Positions 18,009 through 27,267 of a stretch of DNA of 64,000 nt are shown here, in pieces. Each line of letters starts with the position of its first letter. Within the stretch, counting starts at the first letter, position 1. A model generated the notes under the pieces. The model was not told where the DNA came from. It ran no database searches and worked only from the letters and a program-made list of their open reading frames with translations. The DNA is taken from positions 62,001 through 126,000 of the forward strand of contig JAVEDP010000017.1 of the NCBI GenBank assembly GCA_030841085.1. The letters run 5' to 3'. The position numbers and the translations under genes are program-made. This DNA comes from Pyrinomonadaceae bacterium (lineage in GTDB: Bacteria > Acidobacteriota > Blastocatellia > Pyrinomonadales > Pyrinomonadaceae).

Positions 18009-18845
18009 ATGCTAACAGAAACATTTTCATCAATCGTGGCCGCCGTGCGAAAAGTCTTCGCAAACTGGCGCGCGCTTTTGCTGGTGGCCATTGTTTACGT
18101 CGCGCTGCTGGTCGCGCTCTACTTCTTCGTCGCTGTTAGAGAAGCGAGCGTCGCCCAGGTTGCATTGACGTTTGCGCTCGCGCTGCTGGCTCCGATTCTC
18201 TTCTTCATGTTGCAGGCCATGATTGCTAATGGGTTTTCTGATGCAGCCGAGCCGCTGAGCGCAGGGCTGGTGGCAAAAAGATCGCTGACCGGCTTTTGGA
18301 AATTCATAGTAATCACGCTGCCGCTTATCGCGTTGGCAATTCTTGTCGTCTACCTGCTGGCGAAATACCAATCACATCTTGCGTCGGTTCCCGACAGTGC
18401 GACGCAACTTCATCCGATGGCCGCATCGTCACGCAGCCACGAAACGACGCGCGCAGCGATCAATTGGAAGGGCGCGGCGCTTTCAACCATCAGATATTTG
18501 GCGCTCGGTTTGGTGTTACCGCTCGCTGCAATCCATCTGTGGCTGGCCACTGCTCGCGATGGCTTGGTCACGGCTCTTAAGAGAATCGGACAACTGCTGG
18601 CGCGCGCTTTCGCTCCTCAGTCTATTTTGATTTACGTCGTTGGCTTCCTGATTTTTGCAATTGCTCCTTACTTCCTATTGTTCCGCACCACGCCCAACAA
18701 GCATGCATGGTTGGACCTCATTCTGCTGGGCGTACGCGTCGCCGCGGTTTTCTCGCTGACGCTTCTCGGTTGGGTCATAACTGTTAAAGCTATTGCTTTG
18801 CTGACTGCGAAATCGTCGGAGCCAGTCACGAACGAGGCTGGCTGA
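18009..18845 (+). CDS. Multi-pass membrane protein of the wall-remodelling cluster
   Basis: 278 residues with six hydrophobic segments (about 24-43, 52-75, 98-118, 160-180, 203-222, 238-262) and no recognised motif. The stop TGA overlaps the next start (TGATG), so it is translationally coupled to the transpeptidase/SpoIID fusion at 18845. It probably anchors or assists that protein; this is inference from context only. Confidence 0.7.
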   Translation: MLTETFSSIVAAVRKVFANWRALLLVAIVYVALLVALYFFVAVREASVAQVALTFALALLAPILFFMLQAMIANGFSDAAEPLSAGLVAKRSLTGFWKFIVITLPLIALAILVVYLLAKYQSHLASVPDSATQLHPMAASSRSHETTRAAINWKGAALSTIRYLALGLVLPLAAIHLWLATARDGLVTALKRIGQLLARAFAPQSILIYVVGFLIFAIAPYFLLFRTTPNKHAWLDLILLGVRVAAVFSLTLLGWVITVKAIALLTAKSSEPVTNEAG

Positions 18846-21532
18846 TGATTGCATGGCGCGCAGTCGGCGCATTCGACGCACTTGGCGATCGAGCCGCCGA
18901 TGTCTGGGCGGGGCGATACTTTCGTCGCGCTGCCCTTGTCAGCTTAGTATTTCTGGCGTTGGCTGTTTCCGGCTGGTCCGCATGGTCGATTGCTCGGAAC
19001 GGCATTTCACCTAATGCTGCTGCTGTTACAACTGACGAGAGCGAGTTGGACCAGCGTATGCAGCAGGCCGCGACCTTCGCGCTTGGGAGTCGTCGGGGCA
19101 CGGTCATCGTCATGGATCCGCAAACCGGACGAGTGCGCGCCATAGTTAATTCCGAACTCGCCGTTCAGGAAAGTTTTCCACCCGGCTCGACAATCAAACC
19201 ATTCACTGCCCTGGCGGCGTTGCGCGCCGGCTTGATCGACGAAGACTCGCGCACGCTGTGCCACGAAAAATATTTTCGCGGCGAGTTTCATACAACTTGT
19301 TCGCATCCGCGCGACCTGCCGCCGCTAAATCCCACGGAAGCGATCGCCTACTCATGCAATTACTATTTTGGAAAACTGGGCGAGCGGCTTTCCGAAGAGA
19401 GCTTCTCGGCAACGCTGAGTGACTTTGGTTTTGCCCGAAAGACTGGAGTCAACACTGCGGGTGAGTCGACCGGAAAAATGCAACGCGCAGTCTGGCGCCC
19501 GCAGTCGGCGATGGGCGAAGGTGAATATCTGCAGACGACGCCGCTGCAATTAATCAATGCCTATACCGCGTTGGTGAATGGCGGCCATGTTCTGGTGCCG
19601 CATCTTCCGGCAACGTCAAAAGTCCGCCCGGAAATTCAAAGCAACATCGCAATTGATAGCGCACAACGCGAACTGATCGTTAAGGGAATGCGCGGCGCAA
19701 TTCGTTATGGAACCGCCGAGTCCGCGAACCTCTATTCATTGCCCCTCTACATTTTTGGCAAGACCGGCACAGCAACAGAAATCAACGGCTATCGCACCCA
19801 TGGCTGGTTCGTCGGGTTTGCCGCGCGAGCGAACAACGACGGGAATGATGGCGGTGTGCCGCCGCCGGATAAAGTTGAACTCGCAGTGCTGGTCTTTTTG
19901 GCGAGGGCTCACGGCGTCGAAGCTGCCGAAGTCGCACGGCCTATCTTTGCGGAGTTTGGCAAAACCGATCCGCCGGCAGTTTCCGCCGCGGCTGAATCAC
20001 AAGCGCCGGTGTTGGTTCCAGCTAACTCCGCAAACGATTCACTGTCGCCGTCAACGGTTCGCGTTTATGTTGCGCGCGAGAATGCGGTCCGCACCATGTC
20101 CGTTGAGGATTACGTGCGCGGCGTGGTAGCGGCCGAAGGCAGCACCGAAGAGGAGCCGGAAGCGTTGAAAGCGCTGGCTGTCGCAAGCCGTACTTACATT
20201 CGTAAGAACCTTGGGCGTCATAGTGCGGATGGTTACGACTTTTGCACCACAACTCATTGCCAACGATACGTGGCCGATGGTGTTGCAAACGTGCCGGCGC
20301 GCGTCAAAGAGGCAGTCGAAGAAACGAGCGGCGAAGTCTTACGCGATACAGATAATCAAATAGTCGATTCTTATTTCAGCGCTTCCTGCGGCGGCGCGAC
20401 GGCGAACCTGACGACGTTGTGGGGTAAGCGTGCGCCTGCTTATCTGCAAGGCGTCAATGATGAATACTGCGAGAGTCAACCACATCACAGTTGGACTGAC
20501 AGAATTCCGGAAGCGAAACTTTTGCAGGCGTTGCAAAGCGATCCGCGCACAAATATCGGCGCGCGGCTGGCCGACGTATCGGTTACCCGGCGTGACGATT
20601 CCGAACGCGCGCAACTGATCACCATCCAGGGCGAGCGGCGGTTAATCGTGAGCGGCTGGGACTTTAAGATTATCGTCGGGCGCGCGTTGGGCTGGAACCT
20701 GTTGAAGAGTTCACGCTTTGAAATTTCTCGTTCGGGGTCGGATTTTGTATTTCATGGCAGCGGCTTTGGCCATGGTCTGGGACTTTGTCAGGAAGGCGCT
20801 CATGTGATGGCGGCGCGTGGCGCAAGCTATCGCCAGATTCTCCGCAAATATTTTCCGACAACCCACCTTGCAAGCGAACATCCCGCCGCCGCTGATTTGC
20901 TTTGGGGCTCCCGCGCAATTGATCCGATCTCCACCGATAGCCAACGCACCACTCGCCTGACGATCGCGAGCGAAGGCTTTCGCCTTAATTATCCCAGCAC
21001 GGTAAGGACACGCGAGGCTGAAGACTTGCTGACGTGGGTGCAGTCGGCACGACGGCAGTTGATCGATCGAGTGAAAGCGGCCGGATTTAGTTTGCAGTTC
21101 CCTGCCCTGGAAATCTTTATCAATAACACGACTGGCAATTTCGTCGGTCGCACTGGTCAACCGCCCTGGGCAGCAGCGGCCACGCGCAACCAGCGTATCG
21201 AGTTGCAACCGCTACCGTTGCTCAAACGAAAGCGAATCCTTGAAACCACCTTACGGCACGAGTTGGCCCATGCGGCAATCGATGCGCTTGGTGGCGGCCG
21301 CACGCCGCATTGGTTGGCCGAAGGCCTGGCCATATACCTGGCCGGTGAAGGTAAATTCGTCGAGCGCTATGCGCCTCGTTCGCCAATGAAACCTGAAGAG
21401 ATTGAGCAGAAGCTTGCCGGCGCTCGATCGTCGCAGGAGATGCGAGTCGCCTACGCCGCCGCCTACTTAGAAGTAAAACGTCTGATTGAAAGTGAAGGCG
21501 AGGCCAAGATTTGGCGGCGTGTGGCCCAATGA
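18845..21532 (+). CDS. Transpeptidase-SpoIID-metallopeptidase triple fusion
   Basis: 895 residues, three apparent enzymes in one chain. After a TM helix (33-53), residues about 80-370 form a penicillin-binding transpeptidase with STIK (Ser115, Lys118), SCN (170-172) and KTGT (from Lys306). Residues about 400-680 match SpoIID/LytB, a lytic transglycosylase that cuts glycan strands: DYVRGVVAAEG with Glu431, SYFSASCGG, and GFGHGLGLCQEGA. Residues about 700-895 form a peptidase-MA-like zinc protease with HELAH (His805, Glu806, His809) followed by WLAEGLAIY. All key residues seen are intact. It starts at an ATG overlapping the upstream stop. A protein that could cross-link, cut glycan and hydrolyse peptide bonds suggests coupled wall synthesis and turnover. 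Confidence 0.88.
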   Translation: MIAWRAVGAFDALGDRAADVWAGRYFRRAALVSLVFLALAVSGWSAWSIARNGISPNAAAVTTDESELDQRMQQAATFALGSRRGTVIVMDPQTGRVRAIVNSELAVQESFPPGSTIKPFTALAALRAGLIDEDSRTLCHEKYFRGEFHTTCSHPRDLPPLNPTEAIAYSCNYYFGKLGERLSEESFSATLSDFGFARKTGVNTAGESTGKMQRAVWRPQSAMGEGEYLQTTPLQLINAYTALVNGGHVLVPHLPATSKVRPEIQSNIAIDSAQRELIVKGMRGAIRYGTAESANLYSLPLYIFGKTGTATEINGYRTHGWFVGFAARANNDGNDGGVPPPDKVELAVLVFLARAHGVEAAEVARPIFAEFGKTDPPAVSAAAESQAPVLVPANSANDSLSPSTVRVYVARENAVRTMSVEDYVRGVVAAEGSTEEEPEALKALAVASRTYIRKNLGRHSADGYDFCTTTHCQRYVADGVANVPARVKEAVEETSGEVLRDTDNQIVDSYFSASCGGATANLTTLWGKRAPAYLQGVNDEYCESQPHHSWTDRIPEAKLLQALQSDPRTNIGARLADVSVTRRDDSERAQLITIQGERRLIVSGWDFKIIVGRALGWNLLKSSRFEISRSGSDFVFHGSGFGHGLGLCQEGAHVMAARGASYRQILRKYFPTTHLASEHPAAADLLWGSRAIDPISTDSQRTTRLTIASEGFRLNYPSTVRTREAEDLLTWVQSARRQLIDRVKAAGFSLQFPALEIFINNTTGNFVGRTGQPPWAAAATRNQRIELQPLPLLKRKRILETTLRHELAHAAIDALGGGRTPHWLAEGLAIYLAGEGKFVERYAPRSPMKPEEIEQKLAGARSSQEMRVAYAAAYLEVKRLIESEGEAKIWRRVAQ

Positions 21533-21590
21533 ATCTGGAAGCGGGAATGAAAAATCTTGATTTTGCCGGTTGCTTACTTGACGATGCTTT

Positions 21591-21699
21591 ACTGGGACCG
21601 CGGGCGTCTCGCCCGCCTGGCTACGTCAGAAGACCGGTTGAGTAGTCGAGTTGTTCGCGCTACGCGCTCATTGCGGGCGGGACGCCCGCGGTCCCAGTA
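21591..21699. repeat. Long GC-rich inverted repeat, family D
   Basis: ACTGGGACCGCGGGCGTCTCGCCCGC at 21591 faces GCGGGCGGGACGCCCGCGGTCCCAGT at 21673-21698, with a nested palindromic arm on each side and about 56 nt between. The half-unit CCCAGTATTAA is then repeated at 21707-21717. It lies 58 nt after the triple-fusion gene in a 237-bp gap before the DUF3352 gene. Confidence 0.8.
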
Positions 21700-21769
21700 T
21701 TAACGTCCCAGTATTAACTCGGTGTCTCTCCTTTGCGACGGTCAAACACACGAAAGTGAATTGGCAGCA

Positions 21770-24148
21770 ATGAAGTTATCAACAATAGCGGCACTACTCA
21801 CGCGACTATTTCTTGCAGTAGTGCTTTCAGCATCGCCGTTGGCCGCGCAAAAACGTGGCATCGCTCCACAAAAACCAGCGCCGACTCCGCTCGCGAAACC
21901 TGCGGAACCTAATCCAACTTTTGACACGCTGCTCGCCGACGACAGCTACAAGATTTACTTTGAAGTTCGTGGCGTGGGCCAGTTGCTTCATTCTCCTGCC
22001 GTCAACGACTTGCTCGAACCTATAACGAAAATCGTAGGACCCTCAAAAGAGTTCAACGCGGTTTTGAAATGGCTGGATGCCCACGCTGAGAGTCTCGCCG
22101 GTTCGCGCCTGTTCGTGGCTAGTTGGCCCACGCAAACGAGTTTGCCGGCAGTTTTGCTGGCGATCGAATTCGCCTCGCCCGAGGAAGCGCAAAAGTTTGA
22201 GCCTCAGCTGCGCCGCTTTATGCCAACGTTGACACCCACGCCCGAACCAACTCCGGCATCGCGCGCCGGACAGCCTAAGCTTGCGTCGACGCCAGAGGTG
22301 CAGCCGCAACCGTCAGCGGCTTCTTCGTTTCCCTATCACATCGCGCATGTCGGATCGCTGGTTCTGCTTAGTGACAAGGCCTTTGCCTTTCGCGATCTAA
22401 AACCGCGCCGGGCAAAACTGCTTGCCGAAGATCAGAACTTCGTAACGGCGCGGAATCGTTTCGCTTCTGAGTCGCTGTTCCTGTACGTCGATGTGAAAGC
22501 GATCGAGAAAGAGGACCAGGAACGTCGCAAGAAATATGAAGAAGACGATCGACGAATCGTCGAAGAGGAACGCAGTCGGGCCAAACAGGAACAAACGTCA
22601 CCTCCTGAGACTACCGAACCTACGATCGTCGAGGCGACCGAGATGGCGACACCGGACGAGCCTCCGCCGCCCGCGCCAAAGGACACCGCAACCTTGAGTA
22701 CGTCGACGCAGGTTCAGACTCCTACCGCGACGCTCAGCGGTCAGGAGAAGACGCCGGACTCGGCGTTGCTGAGTACGCTATCGTATTCGCTTTACGGCGC
22801 ACTGTTTGGCGGCCAGCCCAGGTGGCCCGAAGCGATTGCCGCTGCTGTCGCTTTTGAAGGAGATGCTTATGTTTTGCGCGCTCTCATTGTCAACTCCGCC
22901 GAGAACAAAGACGTCGCTATACCGTTTCTGCCGCAGTTAGTCTCAGGTCCGGCTTTGATTCCCGCGTCGCCCGCAGTTCTACCGGCTGACGCCGATCTGT
23001 TTGTTTCAGCTTCGCTCGAATATCCGCAAATGTATGACGGACTGTTGAAAGCAATTGCCGCCATGAACGAGCGTGGACGCGATTATTCCATGCAAGCCGT
23101 CAGCGATGCGCCGGCCGTTTCTCCTTTCGCCGAATTCGAGAAAAAGCTCGGACTGAAAATCAAGGACGACATTCTGCCGTTGTTGGGAAATGAACTGGCA
23201 ATCGCGTTAGTGCCAAAACGCGCAGACGACAATTCTGCGAATCCGTCTGCGACACCGGCGGCAGACACTCAACAAAAAGTTAAGACGTACGATCCCGATC
23301 CAATAATCGCGATCGCTGTAAAAGACAAGGACGCTGTCCGCCATCTGATACCGAAGCTGATCGAAGCGATGGGGTTCAAGGGCGCCAGCCTGGTCGCGCA
23401 GACTGAACGGAAGGACGACACGGAAACTACAACTTACGCAGACCTGTTGTCGTATGCATTCGTCGGCGACTTTCTAATCCTGTCGCTAAATCCTGCCGCC
23501 GTAAAACGCGCCGTCGCGTCTTACCTGGCCGGTGAAACTCTCTCCTCGAACAGCTACTTTCGAAACGCGAGCCGTTGGCAGTCGCGCCAAGTACAAGCGC
23601 AGGCTTACATGGCGCCGGTTATGGTCCAGCGGTATGGGCTGGGCGGCGCGAACTCAGTAAACGAAAGAACGGCGGAGCTGCTGTCGCATGTGAATCTGCC
23701 GATCGAGCCACTCACCTATTCGCTTTCAAATGAAGGATCCGGTCCGCTGCATGAATTGCACTTCCCGAAGAACTTGCTGTTGCTGATGATGGCAAGCATT
23801 TCAAACGAGGGCAGCTCGACGCCGCTTCAGGCTAACGAAGCCGCGGTGAAAAGCCAGTTGCGGACGATAGTAAGCGCTGAGGCAACTTATCAAGCGACGA
23901 CTGGAGACGGCCGCTACGGAATAATTGATGAGCTTGTGAAGGCGGGCCTGCTCAGCAAAGAACCGATAGAGCGGTATGGTTATGAGATCGAGTTGACAGT
24001 CTCGGCGAACAAGTTTGCGGCGACGGCGGTGCCGCTTGAATATGGCAAGTCGGGCAGCCTTTCTTATTTTGTTGACGAGAGCGGAGTGATGCGCGGCAGC
24101 GATCGCGCCGGCGGTCCGGCCATGATTTCCGATCCGCCAATCCAGTAA
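21770..24148 (+). CDS. Exported DUF3352 protein with pseudopilin-like C-terminus
   Basis: 792 residues from the ATG at 21770, which begins a clear signal peptide (cut near SPLAAQ); the frame extends upstream to a GTG at 21722 without one. Residues about 45-690 are a DUF3352-type domain (FDTLLADDSYKIYFEVRGVG) broken near residues 165-260 by a Pro-rich linker, a highly charged helix (EKEDQERRKKYEEDDRR) and another Pro/Thr linker. The last 90 residues (SQLRTIVSAEATYQATTGDG, RYGIIDELVKAGL, YFVDESGVMRG) resemble the globular part of acidobacterial type IV pilin-like proteins, without the pilin N-terminal helix. Neither half has a known activity. It closes the alpha-2-macroglobulin/transpeptidase cluster. 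Confidence 0.75.
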   Translation: MKLSTIAALLTRLFLAVVLSASPLAAQKRGIAPQKPAPTPLAKPAEPNPTFDTLLADDSYKIYFEVRGVGQLLHSPAVNDLLEPITKIVGPSKEFNAVLKWLDAHAESLAGSRLFVASWPTQTSLPAVLLAIEFASPEEAQKFEPQLRRFMPTLTPTPEPTPASRAGQPKLASTPEVQPQPSAASSFPYHIAHVGSLVLLSDKAFAFRDLKPRRAKLLAEDQNFVTARNRFASESLFLYVDVKAIEKEDQERRKKYEEDDRRIVEEERSRAKQEQTSPPETTEPTIVEATEMATPDEPPPPAPKDTATLSTSTQVQTPTATLSGQEKTPDSALLSTLSYSLYGALFGGQPRWPEAIAAAVAFEGDAYVLRALIVNSAENKDVAIPFLPQLVSGPALIPASPAVLPADADLFVSASLEYPQMYDGLLKAIAAMNERGRDYSMQAVSDAPAVSPFAEFEKKLGLKIKDDILPLLGNELAIALVPKRADDNSANPSATPAADTQQKVKTYDPDPIIAIAVKDKDAVRHLIPKLIEAMGFKGASLVAQTERKDDTETTTYADLLSYAFVGDFLILSLNPAAVKRAVASYLAGETLSSNSYFRNASRWQSRQVQAQAYMAPVMVQRYGLGGANSVNERTAELLSHVNLPIEPLTYSLSNEGSGPLHELHFPKNLLLLMMASISNEGSSTPLQANEAAVKSQLRTIVSAEATYQATTGDGRYGIIDELVKAGLLSKEPIERYGYEIELTVSANKFAATAVPLEYGKSGSLSYFVDESGVMRGSDRAGGPAMISDPPIQ

Positions 24149-24155
24149 CCAATCG

Positions 24156-26129
24156 TCAACGCCCAGGCGCGCTTGCGGCCGTCAGGTTGTGAATTTCTAC
24201 TGGCTCGATTGCTTCGGCAGGTTCAAAGCCAAATACTCGCGAATAAAAATAGAACTCTCCGTCGAGCGCGCGCTTAATGTTTTGCGCCTGCCGGAATCCG
24301 TGTTGCTCACCGGCAAACGCGATGTAAGCGACCGGAATTCCTTTGCCCTGCAGCGCCGCTACCATCAGTTCCGCCTGACTTGGCGGGACAACCTTGTCTT
24401 CCAATCCCTGGAAGAAAATGACTGAACAAGACAGGCGATCCGTAAAGTTGATGGGCGAGCGCGCGTAGTAGATTTCACGCGCTTCCGGGTATGGCCCAAA
24501 CAAGCCATCCAAATAGCGCGACTCAAATTTGTGCGTGTCTTTCGCCAGCGCTTCGGCATCGCTGACTCCGTAATGACTGGCGCCGGCTTTGAAAGCATCG
24601 CGGAAAGTCAACGCGCAAAGCGTCGTGTAACCACCGGCACTGCCGCCGCTGATCATCAATCGATCCGGATCTGCATCGCCGCGCGCAACCAGGTATCGGG
24701 CCCCGTTCACACAATCATCGACGTCTACGATTCCCCACTTCCCTTTCAGCTTGTCGCGATACGCACGACCAAAACCGGTGCTGCCGCCGTAGTTAACATC
24801 CAAAACGCCGATACCGCGGCTGGTCCAGTATTGGATGATTAGACTCTTTGAAGTAGTGCTTGCCGAGGTTGGTCCGCCATGACTAAGTACCAACAGCGGC
24901 GGCCGCTCGCTGTCGGGTGCGCGATAGTTCGCGTTTGTTGGCGGATAGAAGAATCCATACGCGGTTAAGCCATCTTCTGTTGGGAACTCGACAGTTTCCG
25001 GCTCCGAGAGATAGCCGGCAGCGACCCCAATGTTGTTGGCTCTTCGCAGCACTTCGAACTCGCGCGTCTTCAGGTCAAGCCGGACCAGCGAAAGCGGTTC
25101 GGTTGGCGACCCGGCGCGCATTACCGCATAACCAGGCGCAGCGCGCACATAACTAATGTCCGTGTAGGAACTGTTAACGCGCTTCAGTTCGCGCGTTTGA
25201 GTGTCGATAGTGCCGAAATGCCAGATTCCTTTTTCAACGTAGCTGCAAACGATTCGTTCGGCGGATTCGAAAGCGTAAGTCGACATGCCAAAAACCCATT
25301 GCGGCATGCCAAGCTCAGCCTCCATTTCGAGCACCGCGTCGACAGCGCCAGCTTCGTTCAGACGGTAAAGATTCCACCAGCCATTGCGATCAGAAACAAA
25401 ATACAACTCGCCGCTCGGCGACCATTGCGGATGAAAGATCGATTCCTGATTTCCGCCTGCGATTTTTTTCAGTTGCTCCAGACCGCCGTCAGCTTTAACG
25501 CTGGTGACCCAAAGTTCGGTTTCGTCCCACGGCATGTTTGGGTGGTTCCAGGTTAACCACGCCAAGCGAGACCCGTCCGGACTCAGCCGTGGCGACGAAT
25601 AAAAATCATTACCGGAAACTAGAACGTCGCCGGCGCCGTTTCCGCCCTCCAGCTTTATGCTTACCAAAGTGTTTATCGGTTCACTGCGCGCGCCAGCGTG
25701 ATCTTCAGTGTGATCTTCTCTCGCGCAGATCAATCGACGCCGCCTGTCATCAATAGTTGCGTCGGCGTAGCGCATGTTTGGAATAGTCGTGAGCGCTTCA
25801 GGTGCCCCACCGTTTTTCTGCACATAAAGTTGTTGGTCGGAAAAGTTGGAAAAGTAAACTTCGCCGTCGCGCACGACATAGTCGCCGCCACCGTACTCGT
25901 GAACCCGAGTGCGCGCGTTAAACCCGTGTGGTGTTACGTCCGCAATGTGTCCCGCAGAATCACGTTTGACGATGACGCTGCGGCCCGCTTCGGTGGGCCG
26001 CATTTCGATCCAGTAAATATCCGCGCCGTCTATCGACGGTTGGCCCAGTCCAACCGTGCCCGCGACGATCAATGCCGAAGTAATAGGCGATTCCCAGGAA
26101 CCATAAGGCGCGATACGCCGCTCAGTCAT
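24156..26129 (-). CDS. S9 family prolyl-oligopeptidase-like serine peptidase
   Basis: A 657-residue peptidase of the acylaminoacyl-peptidase/dipeptidyl-peptidase group. Residues about 20-385 form the beta-propeller (repeated SPDGSRLAWLTWNHP and WSPSGELYFVSDRNG blades). The alpha/beta hydrolase domain follows with the nucleophile Ser497 in SGGSAGGYT, an acidic residue near EDKVVPPSQ, and the His in GEQHGFRQ. No signal peptide is seen, so it is probably cytoplasmic and degrades short peptides. It converges on the DUF3352 gene with only 7 nt between the stops and no visible terminator. Confidence 0.93.
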   Translation of the reverse strand: MTERRIAPYGSWESPITSALIVAGTVGLGQPSIDGADIYWIEMRPTEAGRSVIVKRDSAGHIADVTPHGFNARTRVHEYGGGDYVVRDGEVYFSNFSDQQLYVQKNGGAPEALTTIPNMRYADATIDDRRRRLICAREDHTEDHAGARSEPINTLVSIKLEGGNGAGDVLVSGNDFYSSPRLSPDGSRLAWLTWNHPNMPWDETELWVTSVKADGGLEQLKKIAGGNQESIFHPQWSPSGELYFVSDRNGWWNLYRLNEAGAVDAVLEMEAELGMPQWVFGMSTYAFESAERIVCSYVEKGIWHFGTIDTQTRELKRVNSSYTDISYVRAAPGYAVMRAGSPTEPLSLVRLDLKTREFEVLRRANNIGVAAGYLSEPETVEFPTEDGLTAYGFFYPPTNANYRAPDSERPPLLVLSHGGPTSASTTSKSLIIQYWTSRGIGVLDVNYGGSTGFGRAYRDKLKGKWGIVDVDDCVNGARYLVARGDADPDRLMISGGSAGGYTTLCALTFRDAFKAGASHYGVSDAEALAKDTHKFESRYLDGLFGPYPEAREIYYARSPINFTDRLSCSVIFFQGLEDKVVPPSQAELMVAALQGKGIPVAYIAFAGEQHGFRQAQNIKRALDGEFYFYSRVFGFEPAEAIEPVEIHNLTAASAPGR

Positions 26130-26773
26130 ATCTAGTTTCCCCTTAATTACTGGTTAATTTCACGTCCGAAACTCACTTCAAGGGTTAATTCTTGTTGGCG
26201 CAGAGAAATCTTTGAAAAGTTTTTGTTACGACCTTGTGAAAACTTTGCAAGGTTACTGCAACCATCACCCAATTGGCCGGCGCTACCATCCCCCATCGTT
26301 AATTCTCCATGGGAGAACTGAGATAAAGGCAAGGGCGTCGGTCTTGGGGGAGGTCGGCGCCCATCGTCTTTTTACCCGTAACGCTACTTCCGAACCTCTA
26401 CTCTTTTTCAATTCCGGCATCGCTTTCCTGAGTTTAAATCGCGTCCTCGTCAATTGTCGTGTTCGGCCTCTTAGCAACTGAACCTGGGAACGGTTTTGAA
26501 TTCTTGATCGCCAGGCAAAGGCAGTCAATGAATTGTTCATCGACAAGGAAACCTCAAATTCGCGCCAACCCAATGACTAACCTCCGGCGGCTAACCGACG
26601 CCTAAACTTCCGCAGTCCCGGACAAATAAATAAATTTCGACGAGGCCTAACTTTCGGACGAGCTTACCATTTTCTTTCTGGTTTACTGAGAGGCCTTACA
26701 GACATTTTCGACGTTGGCGCGTACAATTCGTGCTGACCTTGAATTTTCAATTAGCTTAGCGAGGCTGCGGATA
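26130..26773. other. Gene-poor region upstream of the S9 peptidase
   Basis: 644 bp without a supported gene. It must carry divergent promoters for the peptidase (minus) and the VOC gene (plus). The frame 26283-26573 has no motif or start signal. I see no repeat family here. Confidence 0.4.
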
Positions 26774-27178
26774 ATGGCTGATGCACCCAACTTATTTCGC
26801 ATGGTTCTGCAGGTTCCTGACCTTGATAAAGCCGCGGAGTTTTACTCACAACTGCTCGACAGCGAAGGCCGCAGAATTCCGCGCGGCTCGCGCCACTACT
26901 TTGATTGCGGCGCGGTGATATTGGCACTGGTCGATGTTACGGCTGGCGGCGAAGAGCCAAAGCCGATTCCCGATTACATTTACTTCGCAGTCGCTGATCT
27001 GGAAAAAGTCTATGACCGCGCTCGAGCCCAGGGTTGCTTGTCCGGCGAAGACGTTCATGGCGCGGCGGCGGGCGAGATCGTGAAACGTCCCTGGGGCGAG
27101 CTTTCCTTTTACGTTGAAGACCCGTGGGGCAATGGACTCTGTTTTGTGGATGAGAAAACTCTGTTCACCGGCAAATAG
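26774..27178 (+). CDS. VOC (glyoxalase/bleomycin-resistance fold) protein
   Basis: 134 residues with two beta-alpha-beta-beta-beta halves of the vicinal-oxygen-chelate fold (LFRMVLQVPDLDKAAEFYS and YIYFAVADLEKVYDRARAQG ... GELSFYVEDPWGNGLCFVDE). Members are metal-dependent lyases, dioxygenases or binding proteins; the substrate cannot be told from sequence. The start at ATG 26774 (MADAPNLF) removes 20 non-homologous residues of a longer frame. A family A inverted repeat follows the stop by 21 nt. A second, only distantly similar VOC gene is at 38681. Confidence 0.85.
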   Translation: MADAPNLFRMVLQVPDLDKAAEFYSQLLDSEGRRIPRGSRHYFDCGAVILALVDVTAGGEEPKPIPDYIYFAVADLEKVYDRARAQGCLSGEDVHGAAAGEIVKRPWGELSFYVEDPWGNGLCFVDEKTLFTGK

Positions 27179-27198
27179 AACCGCGGTCTCTAAGTTAT

Positions 27199-27255
27199 GT
27201 GGCATAGACTTTAGTCTGTGTCCGCTGGGCCGCCACAGACTAAAGTCTATGCCAC
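27199..27255. repeat. Inverted repeat family A, copy 1
   Basis: GTGGCATAGACTTTAGTCTGTG and its perfect reverse complement (27234-27255), 13-nt loop. It lies 21 nt after the VOC stop. Other copies: 40232, 41217, 48145, 61173. Confidence 0.9.
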
Positions 27256-27267
27256 TATGATTAACTG

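Noticed and set aside
26283-26573. 96-codon minus-strand frame upstream of the S9 peptidase
   Set aside because: No start signal or recognisable domain; composition looks non-coding.
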